Part shown: one piece after another, positions 1 through 12,050 of the stretch
Layout: the number at the start of each line of letters is the position of its first letter
How positions within the stretch are numbered: position 1 is the stretch's first letter
Source: Echinarachnius parma
Taxonomy: Eukaryota > Echinodermata > Echinoidea > Clypeasteroida > Echinarachniidae
Direction of reading: 5' to 3'
Length of the DNA stretch: 64,000 nt
NCBI GenBank assembly: GCA_037951105.1
Contig: JBAMJV010003241.1
Coordinates: forward strand, 169,736-233,735
The notes under the pieces: generated by a model
Databases searched by the model: none
The model's input: the letters and a program-made list of their open reading frames with translations, nothing else
What the model was told of the DNA's origin: nothing
Program-made: the position numbers and the translations under genes

Positions 1-3000
1 CTTGAGCGCTGCGTTCTGTTCCGTCATCTTCTCCCGCGCGCTGATTTCGTTCAGTCGCCTACTCTTTGTCAGCTGTTTCTTCAAGGCGTCCAGAGATCTC
101 TGCATGTCCGCCATCTTGCTCCTGCTCTGGCGAAGGGCCTTGTTGCTTCTTGCTTGGTCTGAGAGTAACCTGAAAATGGAATGGGACAAATAGAAATAAG
201 AATTTACAGGACGCACCTGTAAAGCTAAATTTTCAACTGAGGTTGCCTACCTTGTATTTCTTATTTTAAAAAGACATGTGAATGAATACCTAGTGCATAT
301 CCAAGTAAATTAATCTTTTATTTCATAATGTAATTTAATCTGATAAATATTATCAGTTACCAACTTAAACGAACTTAATAAAATGTGTGTACAAGAACTG
401 CAACCTAAGACTTTCTCCTGAACAAAATAAATGATTGGTGTTAGCATTAAGTTTAATCTGCCAAAAGGAATAAAAAAAATCACGTTTTTTAATGAGCGCA
501 CATATGAAGATGAGGCGAAATTAAGAAACACTTGCTTTTGCTTTTCTATCGTCATGTTCTCCAGCGCTCGTAACGACTTCGCTCTCTGATTTTTCAACTG
601 CTGCCGTAGTTTATCCGTCTCCATCTGCGACTCGCGTCTCGCTTCTTCCCGCGCTTTCTCATCATGTTCGCGCGCATCCCTCTTCATCTTCTGTCGCAGG
701 CGGGCGACAGACTTGACATGCCTGTCCTTCAAATCTTCGATGAGAAGCCGAAGCTCGTGGAACTTCTTCGGGTAGGCGTCGAGCAGCGCCGAAATATCTT
801 CGGGTATATTCGACGAGTGATCGGCGTTGTTGGTGTCATGAACAGCATCCCCTGATGCATAGGTGTTTCCCTTACTCCTGATTCCTAAAATACATAAATG
901 AAAGCATTAAACATAATGCGGATTAATTGATTCATAATAAGAGTATTGACATTTTCCCATCAGAGTTATAATTCGAACGATAAAAGGGGGTCATTTGTCG
1001 TGTTTGTGCATGGGCTTTTTTTTCGTGTGATGAACAATTACTGAATCAATTTCCCGATCATAAAAGTACACTTATTATTCATTATGCTCAGTGGCGTAGC
1101 TACGGGTGTGGGGGGAGCGCGGGGGGCACGTGCCCCCCCCCCCTTCCCACACCCAATCATTTGACCTAGGCAATAAAAACAGAAGGGAAAAAACTCTTAA
1201 ATCAGATAAAGTCATAAATGTGCCCCTCAATAATTCGCGGGACCCCCTCCCCCCCCCCCCACCTCCCCCACAATACGTTTATATGTTTATGTTGAGAAAC
1301 TATCTGTATGAAGGGAATTTGGAAAGCAAATTATAATCAGTTAGTCAATCGTGTTAATGAAGTACTTGCAATTAATCGAGTTAAGCTTACTTGAAATGTC
1401 TGACATGTCTGAGATGAGATTTTCCGATGAGTATTTGTCCCAGCTACTTTTCTCCGCTCTTTCCTCCGACACGTGATTGTCGAGTGCCCGGTACGACTCC
1501 TTGAAATCGCTGATGAGAGCTATCACGTCAACTTTGCCGCGAGAATCTTAAAAATTAATCAAATGTGAAATAATGAAACTAACGCAATGGACTGAAATGT
1601 AACCCATTACATAAATGAAAATGGTAGGGCCTGAAAATTAACTATGTGGGAGTTGCACAATCTAGTAGGCAGTAGTAGTAGTAGTCAGGTAGGGAACAGA
1701 GTTGTAGTATTATTATTAATACATTAACAAATACATTATGCACAAAATTATTATACATCAACATATTTGATATTTCTTCGATGTTGCTTTAAAAATAGTA
1801 TTATGTGCCTACTAACTTGTACTTTGCTCCAGCTGTTTCTGGCCTACACAGTGTCACAGTTAGTATCACAGTGTGGGTCACAAAATGCGGGCACAGGGTC
1901 TAGTGATTACTGCGTTTCAAAATTTGGATCACAGTGTTCATTAAAACAAAATATAATACAGACATGAAACCATTTCTTTATTTTGCAGTTTCTATCATAC
2001 GCGTGAAGAAATTTGTTCACGCATGCCAATAATCGACAAAAGGAAAGTTGGCAAAATGGCCTAAATCAAAAAGTCTACAATTTTCGCAAAGAAGCTGATA
2101 AACGGAAGCCAGAATTAGGTCAATTTTATTCCATAATTTGCCGGATTTTATCCTGATAAAAGAGTGATCATCTAATAACAAAAAAATAGGCCTTTTATGA
2201 ATACAGTCTACAGCTGATGGAATTATGAGCAGTCAAATCCATGGGCATATACGGGAAGTTTGTTCTATATCTAAGGGGTTTGTGGGGCTAGGATGGATTG
2301 TCCGAATACCTTTTACTGTCACTGCTAACAAAAATGAGATGATTAAAAAATATCGGTAGCTGATTTTTTTCCCAAAATGTAATATGAGGTGATTTACCCA
2401 AATATGAAGTGATTTTGCCATATGTAATAACTATGTAAGGGGTTAGCCCAAATATGATGCGAGGGTTCTGCCCCCAAATACGAGGTGTATTTTGCCCGAA
2501 TATTTGTATTTTTAAATCGAGTGTGTGGGCCTCCCTTTCATGAAATTAAATAATTTTGCGCGCGAAAATAAGCTAATTTTGACCCCAAATGTAATTACGA
2601 TGTGAATTTTCCCGAATACAAGGTAGTCTTGTACAATTATTTGAGCGGTTTGCCCGAATATGATATCAGCAAGCATTGCCCAAATTTGAAGTGATTTTAG
2701 TAAAAATATGTGTGTTTTTTTTTCAAAACTCGGGGGGGGGGGGGGGGGGCAGCACACCCCATATAGATCTCCTTAAATCTCCTCCAAGTATGCCTATGAT
2801 CATTCATAATTCGTCTGATACTTCAACCACAACAGCAGCTGTCACTGGGTATGATGCATGACCAAAGCCTCTCGAAGATGCTCAATCACCAAGGTCAACA
2901 TGCAGAATATGTTTGCATACTAGCAAAGTGCTTTGTAATGGTCTCGATTGAGCTTGTGTTGCTAACACTGGCGTACAGACGGGCGTTGCTAGGGGCTGAA

Positions 3001-3928
3001 AAGTGGCTAGTTAACCCTCCCCCCCCCCCCCCCCCCCCCCCCCGGTTTTTAAAACGCATGTTAAATAACATGTACACTTTTCCTGTGTTTTAACGCTCTG
3101 TAACCTTGATATTGTAAATAATTCCCCAAAGGTCTCTCCCCTTGCACGGAAATAACCCTCCCCCCCCCCCCCCCCCCCCCCACCACCAACAACAAAATAA
3201 AATAACATGAATTTATTTATTTATTAATAATAATAAAATAATAATACATGTATTAATACAAGATAATTGTCGTAACATTCCTGCCATGGGTTGCTATGAC
3301 GACGAAGCTATTCATGAACATGAAGACGACGTATTAACCAAAAACCTTGGATGGCCCAACGCAGCATATAAAATTGTAATATCTAGAACTACTAAGTGAT
3401 ATATGCGTTGAACTAATATTTCAATGACATTTACATTTATTATTTCAATCGACATAATTATCATCGTAATTAACTGTTTTTGTTTTCAATTTACACGCGA
3501 AACGGGGCTGGGAAAAACATACCGTATAATAAATGTTCTCGAATCGTTTCGGTACGACACCGAGTTAATTTCATTTTTACAGTAAAATATACAAACTGAT
3601 TGAAAATATGAATAACTTTAAATGAACAAATTCGGATAATTAAGATTTATAAATAAACAGGTAAAAATATATTCAAAATATTTAATATGTACTAAATTTT
3701 TCTTTCTTTGATTCAAAGTATGGCACACGTGAGGTGATACAGTTTACAAAATATAACATATCCATTGAACCAAACTAATATTGATAAAACGTGTATTGAA
3801 TATTTACCAATACATCAAAATACATAAAACAAACCTTAATTGAATGTTTAAATAATTATTTCTTCCTTACCATGCTCCTTTTTCGAGTTCAATTGATTGG
3901 CTCTTCCTTTCTTCGGCGGTGCGAACAT
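1..3928 (-). CDS. Coiled-coil protein gene, 5' part only (possibly lebercilin-like)
   Basis: Partial gene leaving the window at base 1. Exons on the minus strand: 3871..3928 (ATG, MFAPPKKGRANQLNSKKEH), 1391..1546, 532..884 and 1..169. The donors GTAAGG, GTAAGC and GTGTTT and the acceptors TAAG, TTTTAG and TTTTCAG are visible, and the first three exons join in phase (G|AT, then A|GA). The protein is hydrophilic. From about residue 110 it is strongly charged and heptad-like (RLRQKMKRDAREHDEKA), and exon 4 continues as ALRQSRSKMADMQRSLDALK, so it is a long coiled coil. The spacing of basic and leucine residues and the motif SRRLNEISAREKM recall the lebercilin domain of ciliary LCA5 proteins, but I am not sure of this family. 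The exon 3 donor (phase 0) does not match the frame of exon 4, so a small exon may be missing or exon 3 may end elsewhere. The start has an upstream decayed copy. Confidence 0.72.
3018..3181. repeat. Two long poly-C tracts
   Basis: Uninterrupted C runs of more than 20 bases at 3018-3043 and 3161-3181 lie inside the second intron of the coiled-coil gene. Similar runs occur throughout the window (for example near 1248, 2732, 13384, 16395, 21456, 48658, 51799, 52003, 54412, 55160, 55640, 56088, 58231 and 63891). Confidence 0.9.
3871..3928 (-). CDS. Coiled-coil gene, coding exon 1 with start codon
   Basis: Short initiator exon of 58 nt. ATG lies at 3926-3928 on the minus strand and is followed by 19 codons plus one base, then the strong donor GTAAGG. 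The spare G joins AT of the next exon to give Asp. The lysine- and proline-rich start is typical of an unstructured N terminus. No other in-frame ATG is needed. Confidence 0.7.
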
Positions 3929-4111
3929 GATTAGACATCACCCTCTCTTGCAAACATTCTCGACAATTTTGAAGGTAATAACAACAATTTGCTTGTACAT
4001 TTAGCGATGTCTGAGGAAAATGCCGCAATGGTTTATACCAGTCCTGGATATCAAAGAAAAGCTCTGTTTTGAAGATAGGTTTTGAAATACGACTGCAGTC
4101 TGTCTGCTTAC

Positions 4112-4215
4112 GGCGGTGCGAAAATGATTAAAAATCATTTTCTCTTGAAAAAAAAAGTCTGATAATTAGCGACGGCTGAGGAACATGCAATGGTATATTA
4201 TATACCTGAATATCG
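4112..4215 (-). repeat. Decayed duplicate of the coiled-coil gene's first exon / 5' flank
   Basis: The block beginning CGGCGGTGCGAA at 4112 repeats the block at 3915 (CGGCGGTGCGAACATG), followed in both by related CTCTTG, TTAGCGA and TGAGGAA segments and the AAGAAAAGCTCT segment. The offset is about 197 bp. In the upstream copy the start codon is destroyed (CAT became AAT on the + strand). It is a local tandem duplication rather than a second gene. Confidence 0.6.
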
Positions 4216-4449
4216 AAAAGAAAAGCTCTTTTACGAATCAATTTGAGCTTCGAAAACGGTATGCCGTCTTCCCGGCAAAGTAAAATTGAGTATACAAGAA
4301 ATATCTCATTGTTATTGAATGGAGCCATGACAACTCTTATTTGAACAAAATCTATTTGCTTTGGCTTCTCTTAAGAGTGAACTTGCTTTACTCGTATTTA
4401 CTGTATGGTGAGATGATACAAGAAATGTCGACTTTCGTTATAAGGTATA

Positions 4450-5842
4450 CCCTCCCGTGCCATAAGTATTGCAACATGGTGAAATTCGTTACATCTTTGG
4501 TAAATTACGTTTCTATGTTGTAGCGGTGTTTTGTTCTAAATAATTGAATAGTGACCGACATTTCGGTATAAATGGATAGTACATATTGTTCACTTTCATA
4601 TTCAAGTCCACTGAGTGCCTCATGTACACACCATGGTTAATACATCCGGGTGATCTAACTTGCAACGCAGACAAATCGTCGCCCTGAGGGAGGTGGGGGT
4701 TTCGGTGGCTCAGATTGCTGAACACTTTCAGGTATGCCGTCAAATGGTGTACAGAGTGGGTAAACGCCATAGGGAAACGGAACATTTTGACTAGTGACCG
4801 AGACCTGCCAGAGGTAGAAAGGCCACACGTCTGGAAGATTGGTACCTCCTGCGTCAGCCTCGTATGACCCGATTGGGAATCTGCCAAACTTTGGCAGCTC
4901 ACTGGAGCTACAGGATCAATATGAGAATCTCAAAGAGGACGACACAAAGACGTCTAGATACTCCCGCAATCCTCATGCCCGCATTTCCAGGAGGAAGATT
5001 CTCATATCTCGTGTCAATTGCCAGAGACGCATCAGGTGGTCCTCCAGAGTGAGGGATTGGACGGTGTAGGACAATTTGAGTCACTTCCGGTCTTTTCCGA
5101 CGAGAGTAGGTCTTGCCTTTCTTCCAACGACGGAAGAGTAAGAGTCTGGCGTGAACCCGACACCGCATACGACCCAAGGAACCTGATCTACACTCAAAGG
5201 AATGCAGTTTCAGTCATGGTTTGAGGGTGTGTCGGCATCTATGGAGCCTGCGATCTTGTTGTCATCTACGGGAACATGGATAACGCACAAATATCGGGAG
5301 ATTCTGGACTCTCACGTGTTTCCATCCATTGGTAACATCTTTGGCGACGCGCAACACCCGTTCATTTTCCAGGATGATACGCACCGGCGCACAGGGCTGC
5401 CCAGATGGACCAATGGTATGACGAAAATGGCGTCAACAGGGTGCAGTGGCCAGAACAATCACCAGATGCTAACCCGATAGAGAATTTGTGAGATGCCATC
5501 AAGAGAGCCCTCACCAAGGACCGAGCAACCACCAGGGAGGGTTTGATCCGCTCTATCTTCAGGGTCTGGGGCAGCATCACTCAACAAAGATTGCATGGTC
5601 TATACGGGACTCTACCAAGGAGGATGCGCGCCATTATCAAAATGCGCGGGTACCCAACAAAATACTAGAATTTCGTGAACTTTACATTATAAATGAATCT
5701 TGACATGTTACTGAAATGTGCCTGATAATAAGAACTTAAATCATTTACTGCAAATTAATTAAAACAGCATTTATTATCATGTCATACATTGCCTCCTGTG
5801 TAATGCATGTGTCTATGTTGCAATACTTTTGGCACGGGAGGG
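4450..5842 (+). mobile_element. Tc1/mariner DNA transposon, decayed
   Basis: Terminal inverted repeats of about 28 bp start CCCTCCCGTGCCATAAGTAT on the left; the right end mirrors them with one mismatch. Both ends are flanked by TA (4448-4449 and 5843-5844), the target site of this superfamily. The 1.39-kb length is usual for a Tc1 element with one transposase gene, and remains of that gene are inside on the + strand. Confidence 0.9.
4625..5680 (+). pseudogene. Tc1-family transposase pseudogene
   Basis: Recognisable Tc1 transposase pieces appear in order but in different frames. An N-terminal helix-turn-helix (QIVALREVGVSVAQIAEHF) lies near 4665. The strand around the first DDE aspartate (VFSDESRSCLSS) and the SDGR-like and RVWREPD segment lie near 5088-5160. 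A segment related to the QDD/N motif (FQDDTHRRT) lies near 5367, and WPEQSPDANPIENL, which carries the third acidic site, lies near 5447. Several frameshifts and stops separate them, so no active enzyme is encoded. Confidence 0.88.
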
Positions 5843-5896
5843 TACATAATACGTGTGGTTTACGGGTACACCATGTGAGATGGGTGGATTGGTAAG

Positions 5897-6316
5897 TACT
5901 GAAAAGGACTATGGTAGTCCTAGAAAGGACTGTTGGTGTAGTTCTGAAAAGAACTGTTGGTATTCTTTCTAGGAGAGTTCTAAAAAGAACTGTTGGTAGT
6001 CTTAGAAAGGACTGTTGATAGTCCTAGAAAGGACTGTTGGTAGTCACATAAAGGACTGTTGGGATAGTCCTGAAAAAGACTGTTGGTATTCTTTCTAGGA
6101 GAGTCCTAAAAAGGACAATTGGTAGTCCTAGGTTGACTATCCGTCGTCAGGAAGTCTCCTGACGACGAATAGTCAACCTATTCGAAACGTCGAGTCCCTC
6201 CTACCATCCACCCTCTCCTCGCAATACCAACAGTCCTTTCTAGGACTATCAACAGTCCTTTCTAGGACTACCAACTGTCCTTTTTAGGACTCTCCTAGAA
6301 AGAATACCAACAGTAT
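5897..6316. repeat. Foldback array of AGGACTGTTGGTAGTCCT-type repeats
   Basis: The left half (5897-6130) is an irregular tandem array of about 20-30-bp units built on AAGGACTGTTGGTAGTCC. The right half (6215-6316) carries the reverse complement, including the same GAAAGAATACCAACAG segment. The centre (about 6128-6181) is a hairpin: GGTTGACTATCCGTCGTCAG against CTGACGACGAATAGTCAACC. As a single strand the whole block would fold into one long stem. Confidence 0.8.
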
Positions 6317-6431
6317 GTCCGCCAACCCAACATCGTCACGACGTCATTTTTGTGATATATTGGCATAACGTCATTTTCCGACAATGGCCCAACATCATGT
6401 CATGAGATGATGTTTGGGTTGGCGGACATTT
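6314..6431. repeat. Inverted repeat, MITE-like
   Basis: ATGTCCGCCAACCCAACATC at the left is mirrored by GATGTTTGGGTTGGCGGACAT at the right, enclosing about 75 bp that is itself partly self-complementary (ACGTCATTTTTG, AACGTCATTTTC). It directly abuts the foldback array to its left. Confidence 0.65.
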
Positions 6432-6777
6432 TAACCTCGAACCAACGGCGATATGCCGACATCCGGCAACCAACTTCCGACATCGGCCCGACGTCAGGTG
6501 GCTAGCTGGGTACAAGCAACATTTAAGGTATACATGTCACTATTGACTTACAAACGTTTCATGTCATTTTGTTTTGGTATTAACCTATACTAGGCTATGT
6601 AAATAATACAATGCTATTGTGCATATGCGTATGTATATAATTGAAATTTGTAAATTAAACATTGCCATGTGAATAAGAACAACAAAGCATATTAAAGTTG
6701 GAAAGTAAGTCTATTCCAGTAATAAACGTAACGATGTCAAACATTCACAACGGACACGCACAAATCCTGTGTGTACA

Positions 6778-6838
6778 AAACACACACACGCGCGCGCACA
6801 CACACATACACGCACACACACAAACACACAGTCACTCA
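6778..6838. repeat. (CA)n microsatellite, interrupted
   Basis: Dinucleotide CA run with CG, TA and AAA interruptions. Confidence 0.9.
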
Positions 6839-6850
6839 TTCACACATACA

Positions 6851-9300
6851 AACAAACGGTACGAAAGTACAATCACTCATCAACCTACGTGTCGTGTTGA
6901 GTCGCTGTGATTAAACGGGAGATGATCTCTCGATCATGTTCTCCTTTATCAGTGCCTCCCTTATGACAGAGATTTAAATAATGCACGTTATCCTATATGT
7001 AAAGTTAGTGTAGCTACACGAAGAAAATTACAATCTTAGAAATAAAACATCACTAGAGAGCTAGGTGCATACAAAATTAACATTATATACATCATTGGCC
7101 CCATGTGCATCAGAGATTTAAGTGAACCAGCAATTATAAAACTCATCTCAGGATCGATACTAAATGCTCTTCGGATAAAAAATACAGCACTTTTTAGTGA
7201 CGTCACCAGATGGGCAGAACGAGTGTTAGCAGACGACGTCTCATTGCAAATGTACATGACATAAGTGAACTAATATCGTTTTTTGTTTAGGTTAATACAT
7301 TTTGGTCTCCCCGTCCCAGCAACAATCCATTAAAAACGTATTTCATTGTCGGACTATTTCTGTATGACAAATACCCTCACACACCTCCAAAACTTTGCTC
7401 ACATTAACAAAAAAGTCACATTTGTGAGAGAAAACATTCAAATAATACTAACTGGAAAAAATTTTCATTTCATTTTTAATGTAATGACTTTTATTTGTGC
7501 CATTCACTATCACTCTGTACATTATACACGTATGTTATGCGCCCAATATTTTCCCATTTTTCTATTATACAACATTTGCCAAATCAACGGTCTGAGAATA
7601 CCACAAGTACCCATCAAGGTTTATAAAGATCACCAAGTAGTTAGTCACATTTCAAGCTATAGTAACTAGCTCACAATATGCGTTCTAGTACTTCATTTTA
7701 CATGCAATAACAAAATATTCAACAATCATAGAATATTTCAAATTCATTCTTTTGTACATCTGAAATCCCCAGCATCTTCCTTGTGCAATGCACAAGATTA
7801 TAACGTTCCAACTTCCACATAAACAATTCAAATCCATTTATTTGCAGTATTTTGCTACACAATGTACGATCTTATAATGTCCACATAATAGTTCCACTGT
7901 ATAGTTTGAATTTCTAATTTGCAATTCATCTAAGTAAAGGAGAACATAGTCCAATCAGAAGTTAATTTGAAACAGCAAGATATCGGCTAATTGAAGATAA
8001 TAACTATAGAACTGGACGGTCTAATACATCTATACGCACACATCACTTCTTTTAAAAGATCAGAATAGATGCAAATTTTAAGCACTAACTATAAGAGCAC
8101 ACAATTAATTCCATGAACACACAACATGTATGTATGATTTTAAACACTAACTCTAAATATATCTATATCAGCTGAATAATATGGTTATCATTTTGATAAA
8201 TAACATTACTTCATCTAAATCTCTACATTTGTTCGCTTTTTTGTACATGTTTTCCAAATAATTTAAAGGAAGTTTGAAGGAAGAAAAAAAGTAATTTGTA
8301 TAAATTTGTAACAAAAGCAAAAAGACACAACATGGTACAGTATAATTATAGAGTACTAAAGTGTGACGTCACAACTATTCATAGCGATGGATAATGGCAA
8401 GCCGAAAATACGGCATGTAAGCTAGCGGTTGGTAAGAAGACAATCGGCCAGGTCTAACCCACTGTTAAAAGCTCACAACAGACACTTATAAAATTCTCTA
8501 TTTTCCGTGTCCTTTACAGCAAAAGATTCCATAGCCTTTCCCCGACTTGTCACCACGGTAAAAATGGGTTCTTAGAATTGTTAACAAATTGGTTGTGTTC
8601 CAGTGCTAATAAATGCCAATAAGATGAAATTCCATGATTTTCCCTTACACATGAGATAATGTTAACATTTCCTCTGACTTTCAAAGGCCTGGAAAACACA
8701 CAAAAGTAAAATTCTTGATTTTCCAGTTTTTCCAGGCCCTGTATGGACCCTGAAAGGACAAGTTGAGTTCAGAACAATTACAATGTAATATAGCAGAATA
8801 GTGTGATGTCGTCATCACTTTGATACTTATAGATAATAGCGCAACACCTGAGATAAGTTATTAAGAAAACAATGCATACGGAAAGGAAATCATTTGGAAT
8901 ATTTATAACATCTTGATCAAAATCCACATGGCATGAAAAGTCACAAGGAAACCCATATAAACCTGTACAATATAAAAATGCAATATATATTGAAGAGTAT
9001 AGATATGAATGGTTTCAAGATCACATCAACAACAGTAACTGTTATCAAGGGTAACAGCTGAATATAATGCGAGAGAAATTATACACTTTTGTGTTCACAA
9101 ATGATACACTTTTGTATACACATATTATACGCCAGGTTCTGCTAGGCAAGGGGTTTAGTCCCCTGAATTTTACATTAACCATGAATACTAGAAACTGTCC
9201 CAAAATTTCCAATGATTTATAACATCATGAAAATGAAAACCAAAACAAACCTTCTATTATTAATGAGAGCATGCAAATAGAATTAAAAGAAAATACAACT
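6851..9300. other. No gene recognised
   Basis: AT-rich intergenic DNA between the coiled-coil gene and ARMC9. Open frames are short, lack codon structure and are not bordered by convincing splice sites. I see no transposon with closed ends here. Confidence 0.6.
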
Positions 9301-10149
9301 GCAAACAATCAAACACAAAGGAAAAACTAGAAATTGCGCGCTCGGCGGGTCGCGCAGCCGAGCACATGTATCCCCCGAACCAATTGCATTGCACTTTTGT
9401 GGGTTGTAATATTGTGAACTGAACAAGTTTGGTGGTGTACGTTGTTCTACTAGGCTGGCAGTAGCCTTTGGGCAAGGCCTCGCGCGCTGTTTGTCCTCCG
9501 AGCAGGGTCTGATTAATAGACAAGGCGATGTGCGCTTACAGCAGTGATCGCTGGACTGAGCCGCGTCAGCGGCGAGGCCTTTGCTAACTTGCGGAGCTCA
9601 TTAATATTGGCATATGTAACAGGCTCTTACATTATGCAGCAGTTAAAAACAATTGCAGCCAATCGTCATTGTTTAGGGTTTTGAACAAGGTGTTATACTT
9701 GGATTTGTTTATCAATTATAGGGGGATCAGTATTCAAGTGTACTAGAGTCTCTAGAGAATCATATATCTCATTCAGTTTAAAAAACATTATTTTAATGTC
9801 AAGTAAGTTTTCAAATGACTCAAGTATTAATTAATTTGCTGTTTGATAATGGATTTATTGAAAATTTGCATTTCTAAAATGATTTCTACGGAAAAATGAT
9901 ATCAAACTGTTCAGATTTACCTCGATTACAAACGCACTGCATTTTAACAATTTTTGTTAGAACTGGATCGCCAGCGCGGTAGGCGATCCGGCGAGTTACC
10001 TTCTCACATACACAGAGCTGATTGTGTGATTGTATGAGTTATGTGTACATGTACGCTATACGATCTCAGAACCGATTCTTCTCGGAACCGAGACATGGGT
10101 ATGGAATCAGAATCGACTCCAAGCTGGGGCAGAACCGCCCAAGCCTACT

Positions 10150-11932
10150 TCATACCAAATAAGAAAATAATCGGACAAGAACTCGGACCTGTAGAGCGGT
10201 CACAAGGTAATCTTAACTATTTCTTTATATCATGGTTACCATGGCAACCATGAATCCGCCCCACACCAAAATCAATAGGCTTCATCCTCTTTCCTTAATA
10301 CACCTTCATACCAAATAAGAAAATGATCGGACAAGAACTCGGACCTGTAGAGCGTTCACATGGTAATCTTAACTATTTCTTTATATCATGGTTATCATGG
10401 TTACCATGGCAACCAGGACTCCGCCCCACACCAAAATCAATAGGCTTCATCCTCTTTCCTTAATACACCTTCATACCAAATTAGAAAATGATCAGACAAG
10501 AACTCGGATCTATAGAGCGTTCACAAGGTAATCTTAACTATTTCTTTATATCATGGTTACCATGGCAACCAGGACTCCGCCCCACACCAAAATCAAAAGG
10601 CTTCATCCTCTTTCCTTAATACACCTTCATACCAAATTAGAAAATGATCGGACAAGAACTCGGACCTGTAGAGCGTTCACAAGGTAATCTTAACTATTTC
10701 TTTATATCATGGTTACCATGGCAACCAGGACTCCGCCCCACACCAAAATCAATAGGCTTCATCCTCTTTCCTTAAGACACCTTCATACCAAATTAGAAAA
10801 TGATCGGACAAGAACTCGGACCTGTAGAGCGTTCACAAGGTAATCTTAACTATTTCTTTATATCATGGTTACCATGGCAACCAGGACTCCGCCCCACACC
10901 AAAATCTAAAGGCTTCATCCTCTTTCCTTAAGACACCTTCATACCAAATTAGAAAATGATCAGACAAGAACTCGGACCTGTAGAGCGTTCACAAGGTAAT
11001 ATTAACTATTTATTTATATCATGGTTACCATGGCAACCAGGACCGCGCCCCACACCAAAATCAATAGGCTTCATCCTCTTTCCTTAATACACCTTCATAC
11101 CAAATTAGAAAATGATCGGACAAGAACTCGGACCTGTAGAGCGTTCACAAGGTAATCTTAACTATTTCTTTATATCATGGTTACCATGGCAACCAGGGCT
11201 CCGCCCCACACCAAAATCAATAGGCTTCATCCTCTTTCCTTAATACACCTTCATACCAAATTAGAAAATGATCGGACAAGAACTCGGACCTGTAGAGCGT
11301 TCACAAGGTAATCTTAACTATTTCTTTATATCATGGTTACCATGGCAACCAGGACTCCGCCCCACACCAAAATCAATAGGCTTCATCCTCTTTCCTTAAT
11401 ACACCTTCATACCAAATTAGAAAATGATCGGACAAGAACTCGGACCTGTAGAGCGTTCACAAGGTAATCTTAACTATTTCTTTATATCATGGTTACCATG
11501 GCAACCAGGACTCCGCCCCACACCAAAATCAATAGGCTTCATACTCTTTCCTTAATACACCTTCATACCAAATTAAAAAATGATCGGACAAGAACTCGGA
11601 CCTGTAGAGCGTTCACAAGGTAATCTTAACTATTTCTTTATATCATGGTTACCATGGCAACCAGGACTCCGCCCCACACCAAAATCAATAGGCTTCATCC
11701 TCTTTCCTTAATACACCTTCATACCAAATTAGAAAATGATCGGACAAGAACTCGGACCTGTAGAGCGTTCACAAGGTAATCTTAACTATTTCTTTATATC
11801 ATGGTTACCATGGCAACCAGGACTCCGCCCCACACCAAAATCAATAGGCTTCATCCTCTTTCCTTAATACACCTTCATACCAAATTAGAAAATGATCGGA
11901 CAAGAACTCGGACCTGTAGAGCGTTCACAAGA
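10150..11932. repeat. 156-bp tandem satellite, about 11 units, each with an X-box
   Basis: The anchor GGTAATCTTAACTATTTC recurs at 10206, 10362, 10527, then every 156 bp to 11775; unit 2 has a 9-bp insertion (an extra ATGGTTATC). The units are nearly identical, so the array is young or homogenised. Each unit contains GGTTACCATGGCAACC, which includes GTTACCATGGCAAC, a perfect inverted-repeat match to the X-box consensus bound by RFX factors. The last unit is truncated at 11932 and runs into a GC-rich minisatellite. Confidence 0.95.
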
Positions 11933-11938
11933 AAATCT

Positions 11939-12005
11939 CTGCGGCGGACGCGGCGGACGCGGCGGACGCGGCGGACGCGGCGGCGGCGGCGGCGGCGGCG
12001 GCGCG
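11939..12005. repeat. GC-rich minisatellite (GCGGCGGAC)n then (GCG)n
   Basis: About four 9-bp units GCGGACGCG pass into a pure GGC run. It is sharply GC-rich within AT-rich DNA. It encodes only arginine runs in either direction and is not a gene. Confidence 0.9.
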
Positions 12006-12022
12006 ACGAGGCCAAATCCATA

Positions 12023-12050
12023 GTATCCCCCGAAGTGGTTCGGGGGATAC
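12023..12050. other. Perfect 12-bp hairpin
   Basis: GTATCCCCCGAA, loop GTGG, TTCGGGGGATAC. The same word GTATCCCCCGAACC occurs at 9368-9381, so the hairpin and that site form an inverted pair that brackets the whole satellite region. Confidence 0.8.

Noticed and set aside
2233..2760. Repeated TTTGCCCGAATATGA-like words as a tandem array
   Set aside because: Spacing is irregular and similarity weak; I cannot define a unit.
4513..5580. Minus-strand open frames in the Tc1 copy
   Set aside because: They are shadows of the decayed plus-strand transposase.
10150..11932. CRISPR-like regular array
   Set aside because: Units are contiguous 156-bp copies without unique spacers, in a eukaryotic genome.
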